Part shown: positions 22,967-31,135 of the stretch, piece after piece
Numbering within the stretch: the stretch's first letter is position 1
How the letters are laid out: each line of letters opens with the position of its first letter
Source of the DNA: Meridianimarinicoccus aquatilis
Lineage (GTDB): Bacteria; Pseudomonadota; Alphaproteobacteria; Rhodobacterales; Rhodobacteraceae
NCBI RefSeq assembly: GCF_004358675.1
Contig: NZ_SMZO01000038.1
Span: 1-34,385, forward strand
Direction: 5' to 3'
DNA length: 34,385 nt
Translations under genes and position numbers: made by a program
Notes under the pieces: generated by a model
Seen by the model: the letters and a program-made list of their open reading frames with translations, nothing else
The model's database searches: none
What the model was told of the DNA's origin: nothing

Positions 22967-25516
22967 TTAGGCGCCCCGAATACGGCTGACCATTTCGGCC
23001 GTATCCCGCGACAGGTCGGGGGTATTGGCAATCCGGTCAAGTTCAGCGGCGATCAGGGCCTGACGGTCTGCGTCATAGCGGCGCCATGTTTCGAACACAG
23101 TGATCATCCGTGCTGTGGTTTGGGGGTTCACGGGGTCCAGCTTGATCAGCCAATCCGCCATCACCGTATAGCCCGCCCCAGAGGGGTGGTGAAATCCCGC
23201 CGCGTTTGAGGCCAGTGCACCCAGCACTGACCGGAAGCGATTGGGGTTTTTCCACTCGAAATCAGGATGCGCCGTGAGCGTCATGGCCACATTCGCGGCT
23301 TCATCCGGCTTGGCGAGACTGCATTGCAACCCGAACCACTTGTCCAGAACCAGTCTGTCATCGTGCCATTGCTCATAGAATGCCTGCAAAGCCTCATCCC
23401 CTTTGCCCTGCTTGATAAGGGCGCCAAGGCCAGCCAACTGCTGTGTCATGTTGTCGGCGCCGTCGAACTGCACCTGCGCGCGTGCGCCATTGTCACGGCG
23501 GCTTAGCAAGGAAAGCGCCGCATTCGCCAACGCGCGTTTTCCCGCAGCTTCGGCATCGGGGCTATAAGTGCCGGGAACCTGCATGGCATCGAACAGGCTC
23601 GCCAGTTGCGACTCAAGTGTGGTCGCAATCGCATCGGCCATGGAATCGCAAGCAGCATAGATGGCGATGGGGTCCGGGGTCACGCCTGCATCGAACAGCG
23701 TCTGCGCCAGATCATCTTGGCCGGGCAAATGCAGCACGAGCGCGCGGAAAGCCGGGTCAAGAGTGTCATCTGCCAATACTTGCCCAAGCGCGTCGATGAA
23801 CGCGGCATCAGGCGCCGCGCCCTCTTTTACCATGCGAACAAGGGCATCTTTTGCCAACGCACGTCCGGCCTCCCAACGGTTGAAAGGGTCTGTGTCATGG
23901 GCCAGCAAAAAGGCACGTTCAGCATTGTCGGATTTTCGCGTGACGATAACCGGAGCCGAAAACCCGCGCAGGATGGAGGGAACGGGCTTCTCTTCCAGCC
24001 CTTCAAACGTAAAGCTCTGCTCTGCTTTTGTCATTTCCAACAGTGTTGTCGGGACGCACTCTGACCCGTTCGGCGACAAAAGGCCGACAGCGATTGGAAT
24101 GACCATCGGGGCCTTGTCCGGTTGGCCCGGTGTTGCCGGCGTGTGCTGGCGGAAGGTCAGGGTGTAGGTCCCGTCTGCGAAACTGTCCGTCATGTCGAGG
24201 CGGGGCGTACCGGCCTGAGAATACCACGTCTTGAATTGCGACAAATCGCGGCCCGTTGTTTCCTCAAACACGGCGATCCAATCTTCAATCGTGCAGGCTT
24301 CGCCATCGTGGCGGTCGAAATAAAGATCCAGCGCGCGGGCGTAGTTTTCGTCACCCACCAACCGCTTGAGCATGCCAATTAGCTCGGCGCCCTTTTCATA
24401 CACGGTCGCCGTATAGAAATTGTTGATTTCGACAAAGCTTTCGGGGCGGACAGGGTGCGCCAGCGGGCCGTTATCTTCACGGAACTGCCGTGCGCGCAGG
24501 GCGAGCACATCATCGATCCGCTTGACCGGCGCGCTGCGTTCGTCGGCGCTGAACTGCTGGTCGCGAAATACGGTCAGGCCTTCCTTCAAACACAGTTGGA
24601 ACCAATCGCGGCAGGTGATCCGGTTGCCCGTCCAATTGTGGAAATACTCGTGCGCGATGATCGACTCGATCCGTTCAAAATTGGCATCCGTCGCCGTATC
24701 CGGGCTGGCCAGAACGGCTGAGGCGTTGAAGACATTCAAGCCCTTGTTTTCCATTGCCCCGGCGTTGAAATCATCCACTGCCACGATGTTGAACACATCA
24801 AGATCGTACTCACGGCCATAAACCCGCTCGTCCCAATCCATTGACCGTTTGAGCGCGTCCATGCCGAAAGCGCATTTGTGCAAATCGCCCTTGCGCACCC
24901 AAATGGCCAGATCGACATCTTTGCCAGAGCGCGTTGTGAAACTGTCGCGGTGAGCGACCAAATCACCTGCGACCAGCGCGAACAAATACGCGGGTTTGCG
25001 CCACGGGTCATGCCACTCGGCCCAACCGTCGCCTTGTGCGACCGGATTGCCGTTCGACAACAGCACCGGATCGCTGCCTTCGACACGCACGGTAAAGGGG
25101 GCCATCACGTCGGGCCGATCCGGGTAGTAGGTTATCTTGCGAAACCCTTCTGCCTCGCACTGGGTGCAATACATCCCGCCAGATCGGTACAGACCCTCAA
25201 GCGCGGTGTTGGCTTGGGGATTGATCTCAACTTCGGCTTCCCAAGTGAAAGGGCCATCCGGCACGGCGCATGTCAGGCCGTCTTCCACGAAGGCTGGCGA
25301 AACGGGTGCACCATTGATCTTGGCCGAAATCAGGGTCAGCCCTTCGCCATGCAAAAAGAACCGGCCCGGCGCGTCGCTGTTCGGCACGAACCGGATGCGC
25401 GAGAGTACCCGCGTTGCTGTCGGGGCAAGCCGGAAAGTGAGGTGCACGTCCTCAACCCAGTAGGCAGGCGGGGTGTAATCGGCCAAGTGAATGGTCTGGG
25501 GGGCTGAATCGCGCAT
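22967..25516 (-). CDS. pepN: Aminopeptidase N (M1 family zinc metallopeptidase)
   Basis: PepN removes N-terminal residues from peptides in late protein turnover. The 849-residue protein has the substrate-binding GAMEN motif (253-257). Its zinc site is H289-E-Y-F-H293 plus E312 (HEXXH-X18-E), within HEYFHNWTGNR and KEGLTVF. It also has the FYEQWHDDRLVLDKWF segment typical of the E. coli-type subfamily. The ATG at 25516 has GGAG ten bases upstream; a frame open to 25570 adds 18 residues that do not resemble the family. It is divergent from the photolyase gene, leaving about 120 bases for both promoters. Confidence 0.96.
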   Translation of the reverse strand: MRDSAPQTIHLADYTPPAYWVEDVHLTFRLAPTATRVLSRIRFVPNSDAPGRFFLHGEGLTLISAKINGAPVSPAFVEDGLTCAVPDGPFTWEAEVEINPQANTALEGLYRSGGMYCTQCEAEGFRKITYYPDRPDVMAPFTVRVEGSDPVLLSNGNPVAQGDGWAEWHDPWRKPAYLFALVAGDLVAHRDSFTTRSGKDVDLAIWVRKGDLHKCAFGMDALKRSMDWDERVYGREYDLDVFNIVAVDDFNAGAMENKGLNVFNASAVLASPDTATDANFERIESIIAHEYFHNWTGNRITCRDWFQLCLKEGLTVFRDQQFSADERSAPVKRIDDVLALRARQFREDNGPLAHPVRPESFVEINNFYTATVYEKGAELIGMLKRLVGDENYARALDLYFDRHDGEACTIEDWIAVFEETTGRDLSQFKTWYSQAGTPRLDMTDSFADGTYTLTFRQHTPATPGQPDKAPMVIPIAVGLLSPNGSECVPTTLLEMTKAEQSFTFEGLEEKPVPSILRGFSAPVIVTRKSDNAERAFLLAHDTDPFNRWEAGRALAKDALVRMVKEGAAPDAAFIDALGQVLADDTLDPAFRALVLHLPGQDDLAQTLFDAGVTPDPIAIYAACDSMADAIATTLESQLASLFDAMQVPGTYSPDAEAAGKRALANAALSLLSRRDNGARAQVQFDGADNMTQQLAGLGALIKQGKGDEALQAFYEQWHDDRLVLDKWFGLQCSLAKPDEAANVAMTLTAHPDFEWKNPNRFRSVLGALASNAAGFHHPSGAGYTVMADWLIKLDPVNPQTTARMITVFETWRRYDADRQALIAAELDRIANTPDLSRDTAEMVSRIRGA

Positions 25517-25637
25517 GTCTCTTCTCCGGTCTGGGTATCGCACATGTATCGGTTGGTTTGCGCGGTACAAGGGGAAGCCGCTATGCAGCGTTCATCATGC
25601 CCTTTCCTGGCGCGTCTTCGCCACTAGGTCACACCAC

Positions 25638-27158
25638 ATGACAACACTTTTTTGGTTCAAACGCGATTTACGTCTGGCAGATCATCCTGCGCTGGCCTTG
25701 GCCCACAATCTGGGCAAGCCAATCCTTCCGCTTTACGTTGTTGAACCGGAGTACTGGGGGTTGCCCGATACGTCGGGTCGGCAATGGGCGTTTACGGCGG
25801 AATGTCTTGCCGAAATTCGTGAAACCTGTGCGGCGCGCGGGGCACCGCTTGTGGTGCGCACGGGCGACGCGGTCGAGGTCATCGCGGAACTTGTGCGCGC
25901 CTGTGGTATTCGCCAAATCGTCAGCCACGAAGAAACCGGCAATCTGTGGACCTTTGATCGAGATTTGCGTGTGGCAGCCTGGGCTGCATCGGCAGGGGTC
26001 AACTGGCACGAAATTCCGCAATCCGGCGTTGTACGCAGGCTGTCAGGTCGGGACGGCTGGGCCGCCCAGCGCACAAAGTTTGTCCGGGCACCTATTGCCG
26101 AATGCGCTGCGACGTTGACCGATTTTGGCCTTGATCCGGGACCCATTCCAACGGCGGCGCAACTTGGCCTTTCACCAGACCCTTGCCCCGGCAGGCAGAT
26201 CGGTGGCCGCACACATGCCTTATCAGTCTTGGATGAGTTTTTGACCAAGCGCGGCAAGGACTATCGCAAAGCCATGTCCTCGCCCTTGGCGGGGGAATGG
26301 GCGTGCTCGCGCCTCAGCCCGCATTTGGCGCTTGGCACAATCTCGATCCGCGAGGCTGCTCAGGCCACGGGACTGCGTCAAAGCGCGTCGCGTTCGGCGC
26401 GGGACGGGTGGGGCGCATCGTTGAAATCTTTTCAGTCGCGCCTCGCTTGGCGGGATCATTTCATCCAGAAACTGGAAGACGCCCCATCAATCGAAACCCG
26501 GTGCTTGCACAGCGCATACGAGGGGTTGCGCCCGGCAGTGCCGGACGCGGCCCGTCTTGCGGCTTGGTGCAATGGCGCGACGGGAATACCCTTTGTCGAT
26601 GCCTGCATGCGCTTTCTCAACCATACGGGTTGGCTGAACTTTCGCATGCGATCTATGTTGATGGCGGTGGCGTCGTATCACCTTTGGCTGGATTGGCGAG
26701 CGACCGGGATGCATCTTGCGCGGCAATTCACTGACTATGAGCCGGGCATCCATTGGAGTCAGGTACAGATGCAGTCGGGCACAACAGGCATGAACACGAT
26801 CCGCATCTATAATCCGATCAAACAGGGCTATGACCAAGACCCCGAAGCCGTTTTCATACGTCGCTGGGTGCCGGAACTTGGCACCGTTCCTGATGCCTAT
26901 GTGCATCAGCCGTGGCTTTGGCCGGATAAAAGCGGCGGGTATCCGGACCCGATCATCGATGTGGCCGAAGCTGCCCGTCTGGCGCGTGACAGGGTGTGGG
27001 CCGTGCGCCGGGGCGACAATTTTCACCGGGAAGCGGGCAAGATCGTTCACAAACATGCCAGTCGCAAGGACAGCGCGGGTCACTTTGTGAATGATCGGAC
27101 GCCGCGCCGCCGCCGAAAGCCGCCCAAGGATGACCGTCAAGCGAGCTTTGGGTTCTGA
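25638..27158 (+). CDS. Cryptochrome/photolyase family flavoprotein
   Basis: The product is 506 residues, full length for the family. It has an N-terminal antenna (alpha/beta) domain (LFWFKRDLRLADHPAL to about 130) and a C-terminal FAD-binding helical domain (SRLSPHLALGTIS, FQSRLAWRDHFIQKL, TGIPFVDACMRFLNHTGWLN, RIYNPIKQ). It probably repairs UV-damaged DNA with light or senses blue light. Aligned by hand to E. coli photolyase, the flavin-N5 contact Asn378 falls on H372, Trp382 on V376 and Trp384 on M378 (segment IHWSQVQMQSGTTG). It is therefore not a standard class I CPD enzyme and is better left as family-level. The ATG at 25638 opens directly onto the antenna domain. The stop overlaps the DUF2256 gene (TGATG). 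Confidence 0.9.
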   Translation: MTTLFWFKRDLRLADHPALALAHNLGKPILPLYVVEPEYWGLPDTSGRQWAFTAECLAEIRETCAARGAPLVVRTGDAVEVIAELVRACGIRQIVSHEETGNLWTFDRDLRVAAWAASAGVNWHEIPQSGVVRRLSGRDGWAAQRTKFVRAPIAECAATLTDFGLDPGPIPTAAQLGLSPDPCPGRQIGGRTHALSVLDEFLTKRGKDYRKAMSSPLAGEWACSRLSPHLALGTISIREAAQATGLRQSASRSARDGWGASLKSFQSRLAWRDHFIQKLEDAPSIETRCLHSAYEGLRPAVPDAARLAAWCNGATGIPFVDACMRFLNHTGWLNFRMRSMLMAVASYHLWLDWRATGMHLARQFTDYEPGIHWSQVQMQSGTTGMNTIRIYNPIKQGYDQDPEAVFIRRWVPELGTVPDAYVHQPWLWPDKSGGYPDPIIDVAEAARLARDRVWAVRRGDNFHREAGKIVHKHASRKDSAGHFVNDRTPRRRRKPPKDDRQASFGF

Positions 27159-27328
27159 TGCCGCGCGGTGTGAAAAAGGCAGACCTGCCCACAAAAATCT
27201 GTGCCACCTGTGGATTGCCCTTCACATGGCGAAAAAAGTGGGCGCGAGATTGGCCGCAGGTGCGATACTGTTCAAAACGCTGCGCGGGTGGGCGCAAACC
27301 CGCAGAAGATAGACGCGAGCCTTTTTAA
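27158..27328 (+). CDS. DUF2256 protein, tiny zinc-binding partner of the photolyase gene
   Basis: The product is 56 residues, below usual ORF cut-offs. It begins in the stop codon of the photolyase gene (TGATG). It shows the DUF2256 pattern LPTKICATCGLPFTWRKKW followed by RYCSKRC, giving a four-cysteine site C15-X2-C18-X19-C38-X3-C42. DUF2256 has no known function; the cysteines and basic charge suggest a zinc-binding, possibly nucleic-acid-binding protein. The overlap argues that it is co-translated with, and serves, the flavoprotein. Confidence 0.88.
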   Translation: MPRGVKKADLPTKICATCGLPFTWRKKWARDWPQVRYCSKRCAGGRKPAEDRREPF

Positions 27329-27349
27329 AGCCGCCCAAAATTGCAGCAG

Positions 27350-27375
27350 TGCACATTTGCACGGCCGTTTGTGCA
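27350..27375. repeat. Inverted repeat TGCACA-N14-TGTGCA upstream of the class-I amidotransferase-like gene
   Basis: Perfect arms at 27350-27355 and 27370-27375 lie 63-88 bases before the start at 27438, in the gap after the DUF2256 gene. It might be an operator. The arms are short, so chance is a fair alternative. Confidence 0.3.
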
Positions 27376-27437
27376 GATCCGCTTCTCGACGCGGGCCCGA
27401 ACTGTGCCTAAGTTGGCGTCAAACGGAAAGGCAAGTC

Positions 27438-28214
27438 ATGACGCGCCCGATTGTCGGCATTATCTCTAATTCGCACCTCATCAATGACGAGTATCCAGTC
27501 CACGCAGGCGGAACCATGAACGCCGAAGCCGTGGCGGCCGTGTCTGGTGCGATCCCGCTGGTTATTCCCGCTGATCCGCGTCTTGTGTCGGTTGAGGACC
27601 TTTTGGATGCGTGTGATGGATTCTTGCTTCCCGGTGCGCGGCCCAATGTACACCCCGAGGAATATGGCGAAGTCGAAACGGAAGCTTATGGAACCTTTGA
27701 TCGCGAGCGGGATGCGATTGCGCTGCCATTGATCCGGGCCTGTGTGGCGCGGGGGCAACCGGTGTTTGGGATTTGCCGCGGCTTTCAAGAAGTAAATGTG
27801 GCCATGGGCGGATCGCTGTATCCGGAAATTCGCGATCTGCCGGGGCGAATGAACCACCGCATGCCGCCAGACGGGACTTTGGAAGAGAAGTTTGAGTTGC
27901 GACAAAAGGTGCGCTTCACGCCGGGCGGGGTGTTTCACCGGTTGATGGGCACTGAAGAAGTCATCACGAACACGTTGCACGGGCAGGGGATCAAGACCCC
28001 TGGCGCGCGGATCGTGATTGATGGTGTGGCCGAAGATGGTACACCCGAAGCAATTCACGTGCGCGATGCGCCGGGCTTTACTTTATCGGTCCAATGGCAT
28101 CCTGAGTGGAATGCTGAAAATGATCCCGTCTCACGGAATCTGTTCGAATCTTTTGGTGACGCGCTGCGCGATTGGCAAAATAGGCCAGCGCATCAAACGT
28201 TAAAAACCGCCTGA
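27438..28214 (+). CDS. Gamma-glutamyl-gamma-aminobutyrate hydrolase family (peptidase C26, PuuD-like)
   Basis: The product is 258 residues. It is a class-I glutamine-amidotransferase-like hydrolase with the nucleophile C113 (FGICRGFQEVN) and the His-Glu pair H221/E223 (VQWHPEW), plus the early PVHAGGTMN and FLLPGARPNVHPEEY segments. PuuD cleaves gamma-glutamyl-GABA in putrescine breakdown. No other putrescine gene is nearby, so the substrate here could be a related gamma-glutamyl compound. The ATG has GAAAGG before it. It converges on the GNAT gene with 11 bases between stops. Confidence 0.9.
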   Translation: MTRPIVGIISNSHLINDEYPVHAGGTMNAEAVAAVSGAIPLVIPADPRLVSVEDLLDACDGFLLPGARPNVHPEEYGEVETEAYGTFDRERDAIALPLIRACVARGQPVFGICRGFQEVNVAMGGSLYPEIRDLPGRMNHRMPPDGTLEEKFELRQKVRFTPGGVFHRLMGTEEVITNTLHGQGIKTPGARIVIDGVAEDGTPEAIHVRDAPGFTLSVQWHPEWNAENDPVSRNLFESFGDALRDWQNRPAHQTLKTA

Positions 28215-28225
28215 GTTCAATTGCT

Positions 28226-28708
28226 TCAGCCGACCGATCGTGGAGTCAGCCTTTTTTCCATTCGGTAATTCGTCAGCCAGACGCCACCGAGTTCGATTTT
28301 CTGCTCTGTGAGTTCGCGCCAGCCTTGCTTGAGTAAGAACCGGCGCGCTATAACGCTCGCTTCAGTTGTCAGGCGGGGAATATCTCGCTGATCGGCTTCT
28401 GACAGCATGCGGTCATGCAACGCCGCAGCAATGCCGCTTCCCATTTCTTCAGGCAAGACAAAGAGCAAGTCCACATGACCGTCGCGCCCTAGCGTTATGA
28501 ACCCCGCAGGTTGGCCGTCGCGTTCCGCCACCAAAGTGATCTCGCTGCCGAGACGTTGGGCCCAATTGGGCGGCGCATTTGGCGCACTGGCCCAAGCCGC
28601 ACGTTCGGCCACGCTATAGGCGCCAACCGCCCCTTCTTGAACCGCTCTATAGAAAACATGCTGCAAAATGTCGGCGTCTTGAGCCTTAAAAGGGCGAATA
28701 CTGGTCAT
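28226..28708 (-). CDS. GNAT family N-acetyltransferase
   Basis: The product is 160 residues from the ATG at 28708. It starts directly with the GNAT opening TSIRPFKAQDADIL. It has a central ITLVAERDGQPAGFITLGRDGHVDLLFVLPEEMGSGIAAALHD block, with the acetyl-CoA-binding turn EEMGSGIAAAL, and an ending that fits the fold (ARRFLLKQGW). The substrate is unknown. The start is uncertain: no good ribosome-binding site precedes 28708, and an ATG at 28819 would add 37 residues that do not resemble the family. Confidence 0.85.
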   Translation of the reverse strand: MTSIRPFKAQDADILQHVFYRAVQEGAVGAYSVAERAAWASAPNAPPNWAQRLGSEITLVAERDGQPAGFITLGRDGHVDLLFVLPEEMGSGIAAALHDRMLSEADQRDIPRLTTEASVIARRFLLKQGWRELTEQKIELGGVWLTNYRMEKRLTPRSVG

Positions 28709-28892
28709 GGTAAAAGGTTGTCCTGTGGCCACGTGAAACAAAGCTTGGCCAAGTTTGCTGGCTTCGATAAACGCGAATTGACGCTTCTTTGCAGGTCGGG
28801 TCTGTGAGAGCAAGTTCATCCCGCGACTTAAGCCCTATGTAAGATGTCCCATAATGCGTTTGAAATATCTGCCTAAACTGGCTAGTGAGACG

Positions 28893-28905
28893 GCAATAAT
28901 ATTGC
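28893..28905. promoter_or_regulatory. 13-bp palindrome GCAATA-A-TATTGC in a divergent intergenic region
   Basis: The arms GCAATA (28893-28898) and TATTGC (28900-28905) are perfect around one central A. It lies between the divergent GNAT and methyltransferase-like genes, 43-55 bases upstream of the latter's start. A loose promoter, TTGAAA (28859-28864) and TAGTGA (28882-28887) with 17 bases between, ends just before it, so it could act as an operator at the transcription start. Confidence 0.4.
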
Positions 28906-28947
28906 GCGGCCAGCCCGTCGGGTGTGGTCGGTACAGAGAATGAAGAT

Positions 28948-29415
28948 GTGAGCACGCGCGTGACAAAATGGATCGACCTCCCGCCGGTTTGGTTATGCCT
29001 GTTTCTGGTGTTGACCTGGCTTCAGGCGACGCGCCTTCCGTTTGGGGGCGATTTGGGTGCCGGGGCACTTGGCGATTTGATTGGCGGTTTGCTGGTCGGC
29101 GGCGGGCTTGTCCTGATGGTTCTGGCCTTTGTGGAAATGCGCCGTGCCAAAACAACCGTTATTCCACATATGACACCGCATGCTCTTGTCACTACGGGAA
29201 TTTTTCGCCGCACTCGAAATCCCATTTACTTAGGGGATGCCCTGATCCTGACCGGTCTTGCGTTCCGGTGGGACGCATGGCCATCACTGGTTTTGGTGCC
29301 CTTGTTCGTCTGGGTTATCACAGACAGGTTCATCCTGTCAGAAGAAGCCAGATTGCAGGAACAATTCGGGGCAAGTTTTGAACGTTACACTGAAGAGACG
29401 CGGCGTTGGGTCTAA
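28948..29415 (+). CDS. Isoprenylcysteine carboxyl methyltransferase-like membrane protein
   Basis: The product is about 155 residues from the GTG at 28948 (a GTG at 28924 would add eight). It has three or four hydrophobic helices. The family's C-terminal signature is HALVTTGIFRRTRNPIYLGD, followed by RFILSEEARLQEQFG and YTEETRRWV. This matches the phospholipid-methyltransferase/ICMT superfamily, whose conserved Arg, Asn-Pro and Glu residues bind S-adenosylmethionine at the membrane. The methyl acceptor is unknown; bacteria lack the prenylated substrate of eukaryotic ICMT. It may be regulated through the palindrome upstream. Confidence 0.82.
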   Translation: MSTRVTKWIDLPPVWLCLFLVLTWLQATRLPFGGDLGAGALGDLIGGLLVGGGLVLMVLAFVEMRRAKTTVIPHMTPHALVTTGIFRRTRNPIYLGDALILTGLAFRWDAWPSLVLVPLFVWVITDRFILSEEARLQEQFGASFERYTEETRRWV

Positions 29416-29512
29416 TTTATGCGCAACCGCGATCAAGGCATGACTTGCATTTACGGCAGCAATGACGCAGCCCTTGACGGGACAAACGTCCACGTCGACG
29501 GGGGCACGATGG

Positions 29513-29529
29513 GGCGCCGGTCTGGCGCC
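29513..29529 (+). promoter_or_regulatory. GGCGCC hairpin just upstream of the pntA ribosome-binding site
   Basis: GGCGCC at 29513-29518 and 29524-29529 with loop GGTCT forms a six-pair GC stem ending three bases before the AGGAAGGA ribosome-binding site of pntA. It may limit ribosome access or stabilise the leader. GGACAAACGTCC (29480-29491) forms a second small hairpin in the same leader. These are weak calls. Confidence 0.35.
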
Positions 29530-29549
29530 GTGAGGAAGGAGCGATCATC

Positions 29550-31121
29550 TTGAAGTTCGGAGTTATACGCGAGGTTGAACCGGGAGAGGCGCGTGTCGCG
29601 CTTACGCCGGCATCGGCGGCCCAATTGGCCAAGCTTGGTTACGACTGCGTGGTCGAAGCCGGTGCAGGTATTGCCGCAGGTCTAAGCGACGCGGCCTATG
29701 CCGAGGCAGGAGTCGAAGTCCTGCCCGACGCGGCGGCGGTGTTTGCGGCTGCCGATATTGTGGCAAAAGTACGCCCGCCACAGGAAAGCGAAATTGATCA
29801 GCTTCGCGAAGGTCAGACACTGATCGGTTTCTTCTGGCCCGCCGCAAACGAGGCCCTGCTGGAGCGTGCTAAAGACCGCGGCGCGACAGTCATCGCGATG
29901 GACATGGTCCCACGGATCAGCCGCGCGCAAAAAATGGACGCGCTGTCGTCGATGGCCAACATCGCCGGTTACCGCGCCGTGATTGAAGCTGGCGCGAATT
30001 TTGGCCGGTTTTTCACCGGGCAGGTAACCGCAGCCGGCAAAGTGCCCCCCGCCAAGGTTTTGGTCGTAGGCGCCGGCGTTGCCGGTCTCGCCGCCATCGG
30101 GACAGCGACTTCGCTGGGTGCAATCGTGCGCGCATTCGACGTGCGCCCGGAAGTTGCTGAACAGATCGAATCCATGGGCGCAGAATTCTTGTTCCTTGAT
30201 TTCGAAGACAGTCAGGACAGCGCGGGCACTGGCGGTTATGCAGCGCCATCCAGCCCGGAATTCCGCGAAGCGCAGCTCAAGCTGTTCCGTGAACAAGCCC
30301 CCGAGGTTGATATCGTTATCACCACGGCTTTGATCCCGAACCGCGAAGCGCCTGAGCTTTGGACCAAGGACATGGTCGAGGCGATGAAGCCGGGATCGGT
30401 TATTGTTGATCTCGCGGCAGAACGCGGCGGCAACTGTAAGCTCACCGTAAAAGACGAGAAGATCGTTACAGACAATGGTGTGACCATCGTCGGCTATACA
30501 GATTTCCCAAGCCGGATGGCCGCACAGTCGAGCGCGCTGTATTCCACCAACGTGCGCCACATGATGGCAGACCTGACGCCCGGCAAGGACGGCACGGTTG
30601 TGCACAACATGGAAGACGACGTGATCCGCGGCGCGACCGTGTGCCACGAGAAGGAAATTACCTTCCCGCCGCCGCCACCCAAAGTAAAGGCGATCGCAGC
30701 CGCGCCGAAGAAAGACAAACCAAAAGAACTGACCGCCGAAGAAAAGCGGGCAGAAGAAGTTGCAGCGTTCAAAGCGCAAACCAAAAGCCAAGTAACGCTG
30801 CTGGCGGTTGGTGGCGCGCTGTTGCTGGGTGTGGGTCTGGTGGCACCGGCCAGCTTCATGCAGCACTTCATCGTGTTCGTGCTGTCGGTGTTTATCGGCT
30901 TCCAGGTGATCTGGAACGTCAGCCATTCACTGCACACACCGTTGATGGCGATCACCAACGCGATTTCGTCCATCATTATTCTGGGCGCGTTGATGCAAAT
31001 CGGATCGGGGTCGTTCCTTGTGATCGTGCTTGCCGCATTGTCGGTGTTTATGGCCGGGATCAACATTTTCGGCGGCTTTCTCGTGACACGGCGCATGCTC
31101 GCCATGTTCCAGAAATCGTAA
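29550..31121 (+). CDS. pntA: NAD(P) transhydrogenase subunit alpha
   Basis: Together with PntB it uses the proton gradient to reduce NADP with NADH, a main NADPH source. The 523-residue protein has the soluble NAD(H)-binding domain I. This shows IGFFWPAAN, RISRAQKMDALSSMANIAGYRA, the dinucleotide fold GAGVAG (174-179) and the mobile-loop segment GYTDFPSRMA. A Lys/Pro/Glu-rich linker leads to four transmembrane helices (about 415-515, from VTLLAVGGALLLGVG). The single fused alpha chain matches the E. coli type. The start is TTG at 29550, with AGGAAGGA nine bases upstream. pntB follows after 14 bases. Confidence 0.96.
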   Translation: MKFGVIREVEPGEARVALTPASAAQLAKLGYDCVVEAGAGIAAGLSDAAYAEAGVEVLPDAAAVFAAADIVAKVRPPQESEIDQLREGQTLIGFFWPAANEALLERAKDRGATVIAMDMVPRISRAQKMDALSSMANIAGYRAVIEAGANFGRFFTGQVTAAGKVPPAKVLVVGAGVAGLAAIGTATSLGAIVRAFDVRPEVAEQIESMGAEFLFLDFEDSQDSAGTGGYAAPSSPEFREAQLKLFREQAPEVDIVITTALIPNREAPELWTKDMVEAMKPGSVIVDLAAERGGNCKLTVKDEKIVTDNGVTIVGYTDFPSRMAAQSSALYSTNVRHMMADLTPGKDGTVVHNMEDDVIRGATVCHEKEITFPPPPPKVKAIAAAPKKDKPKELTAEEKRAEEVAAFKAQTKSQVTLLAVGGALLLGVGLVAPASFMQHFIVFVLSVFIGFQVIWNVSHSLHTPLMAITNAISSIIILGALMQIGSGSFLVIVLAALSVFMAGINIFGGFLVTRRMLAMFQKS

Positions 31122-31135
31122 GGGGTTAGGGGACA

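Noticed and set aside
29682-30926. Long minus-strand open frame (414 codons) opposite pntA
   Set aside because: It is a shadow of pntA, with His- and Cys-rich translation and no recognisable family.
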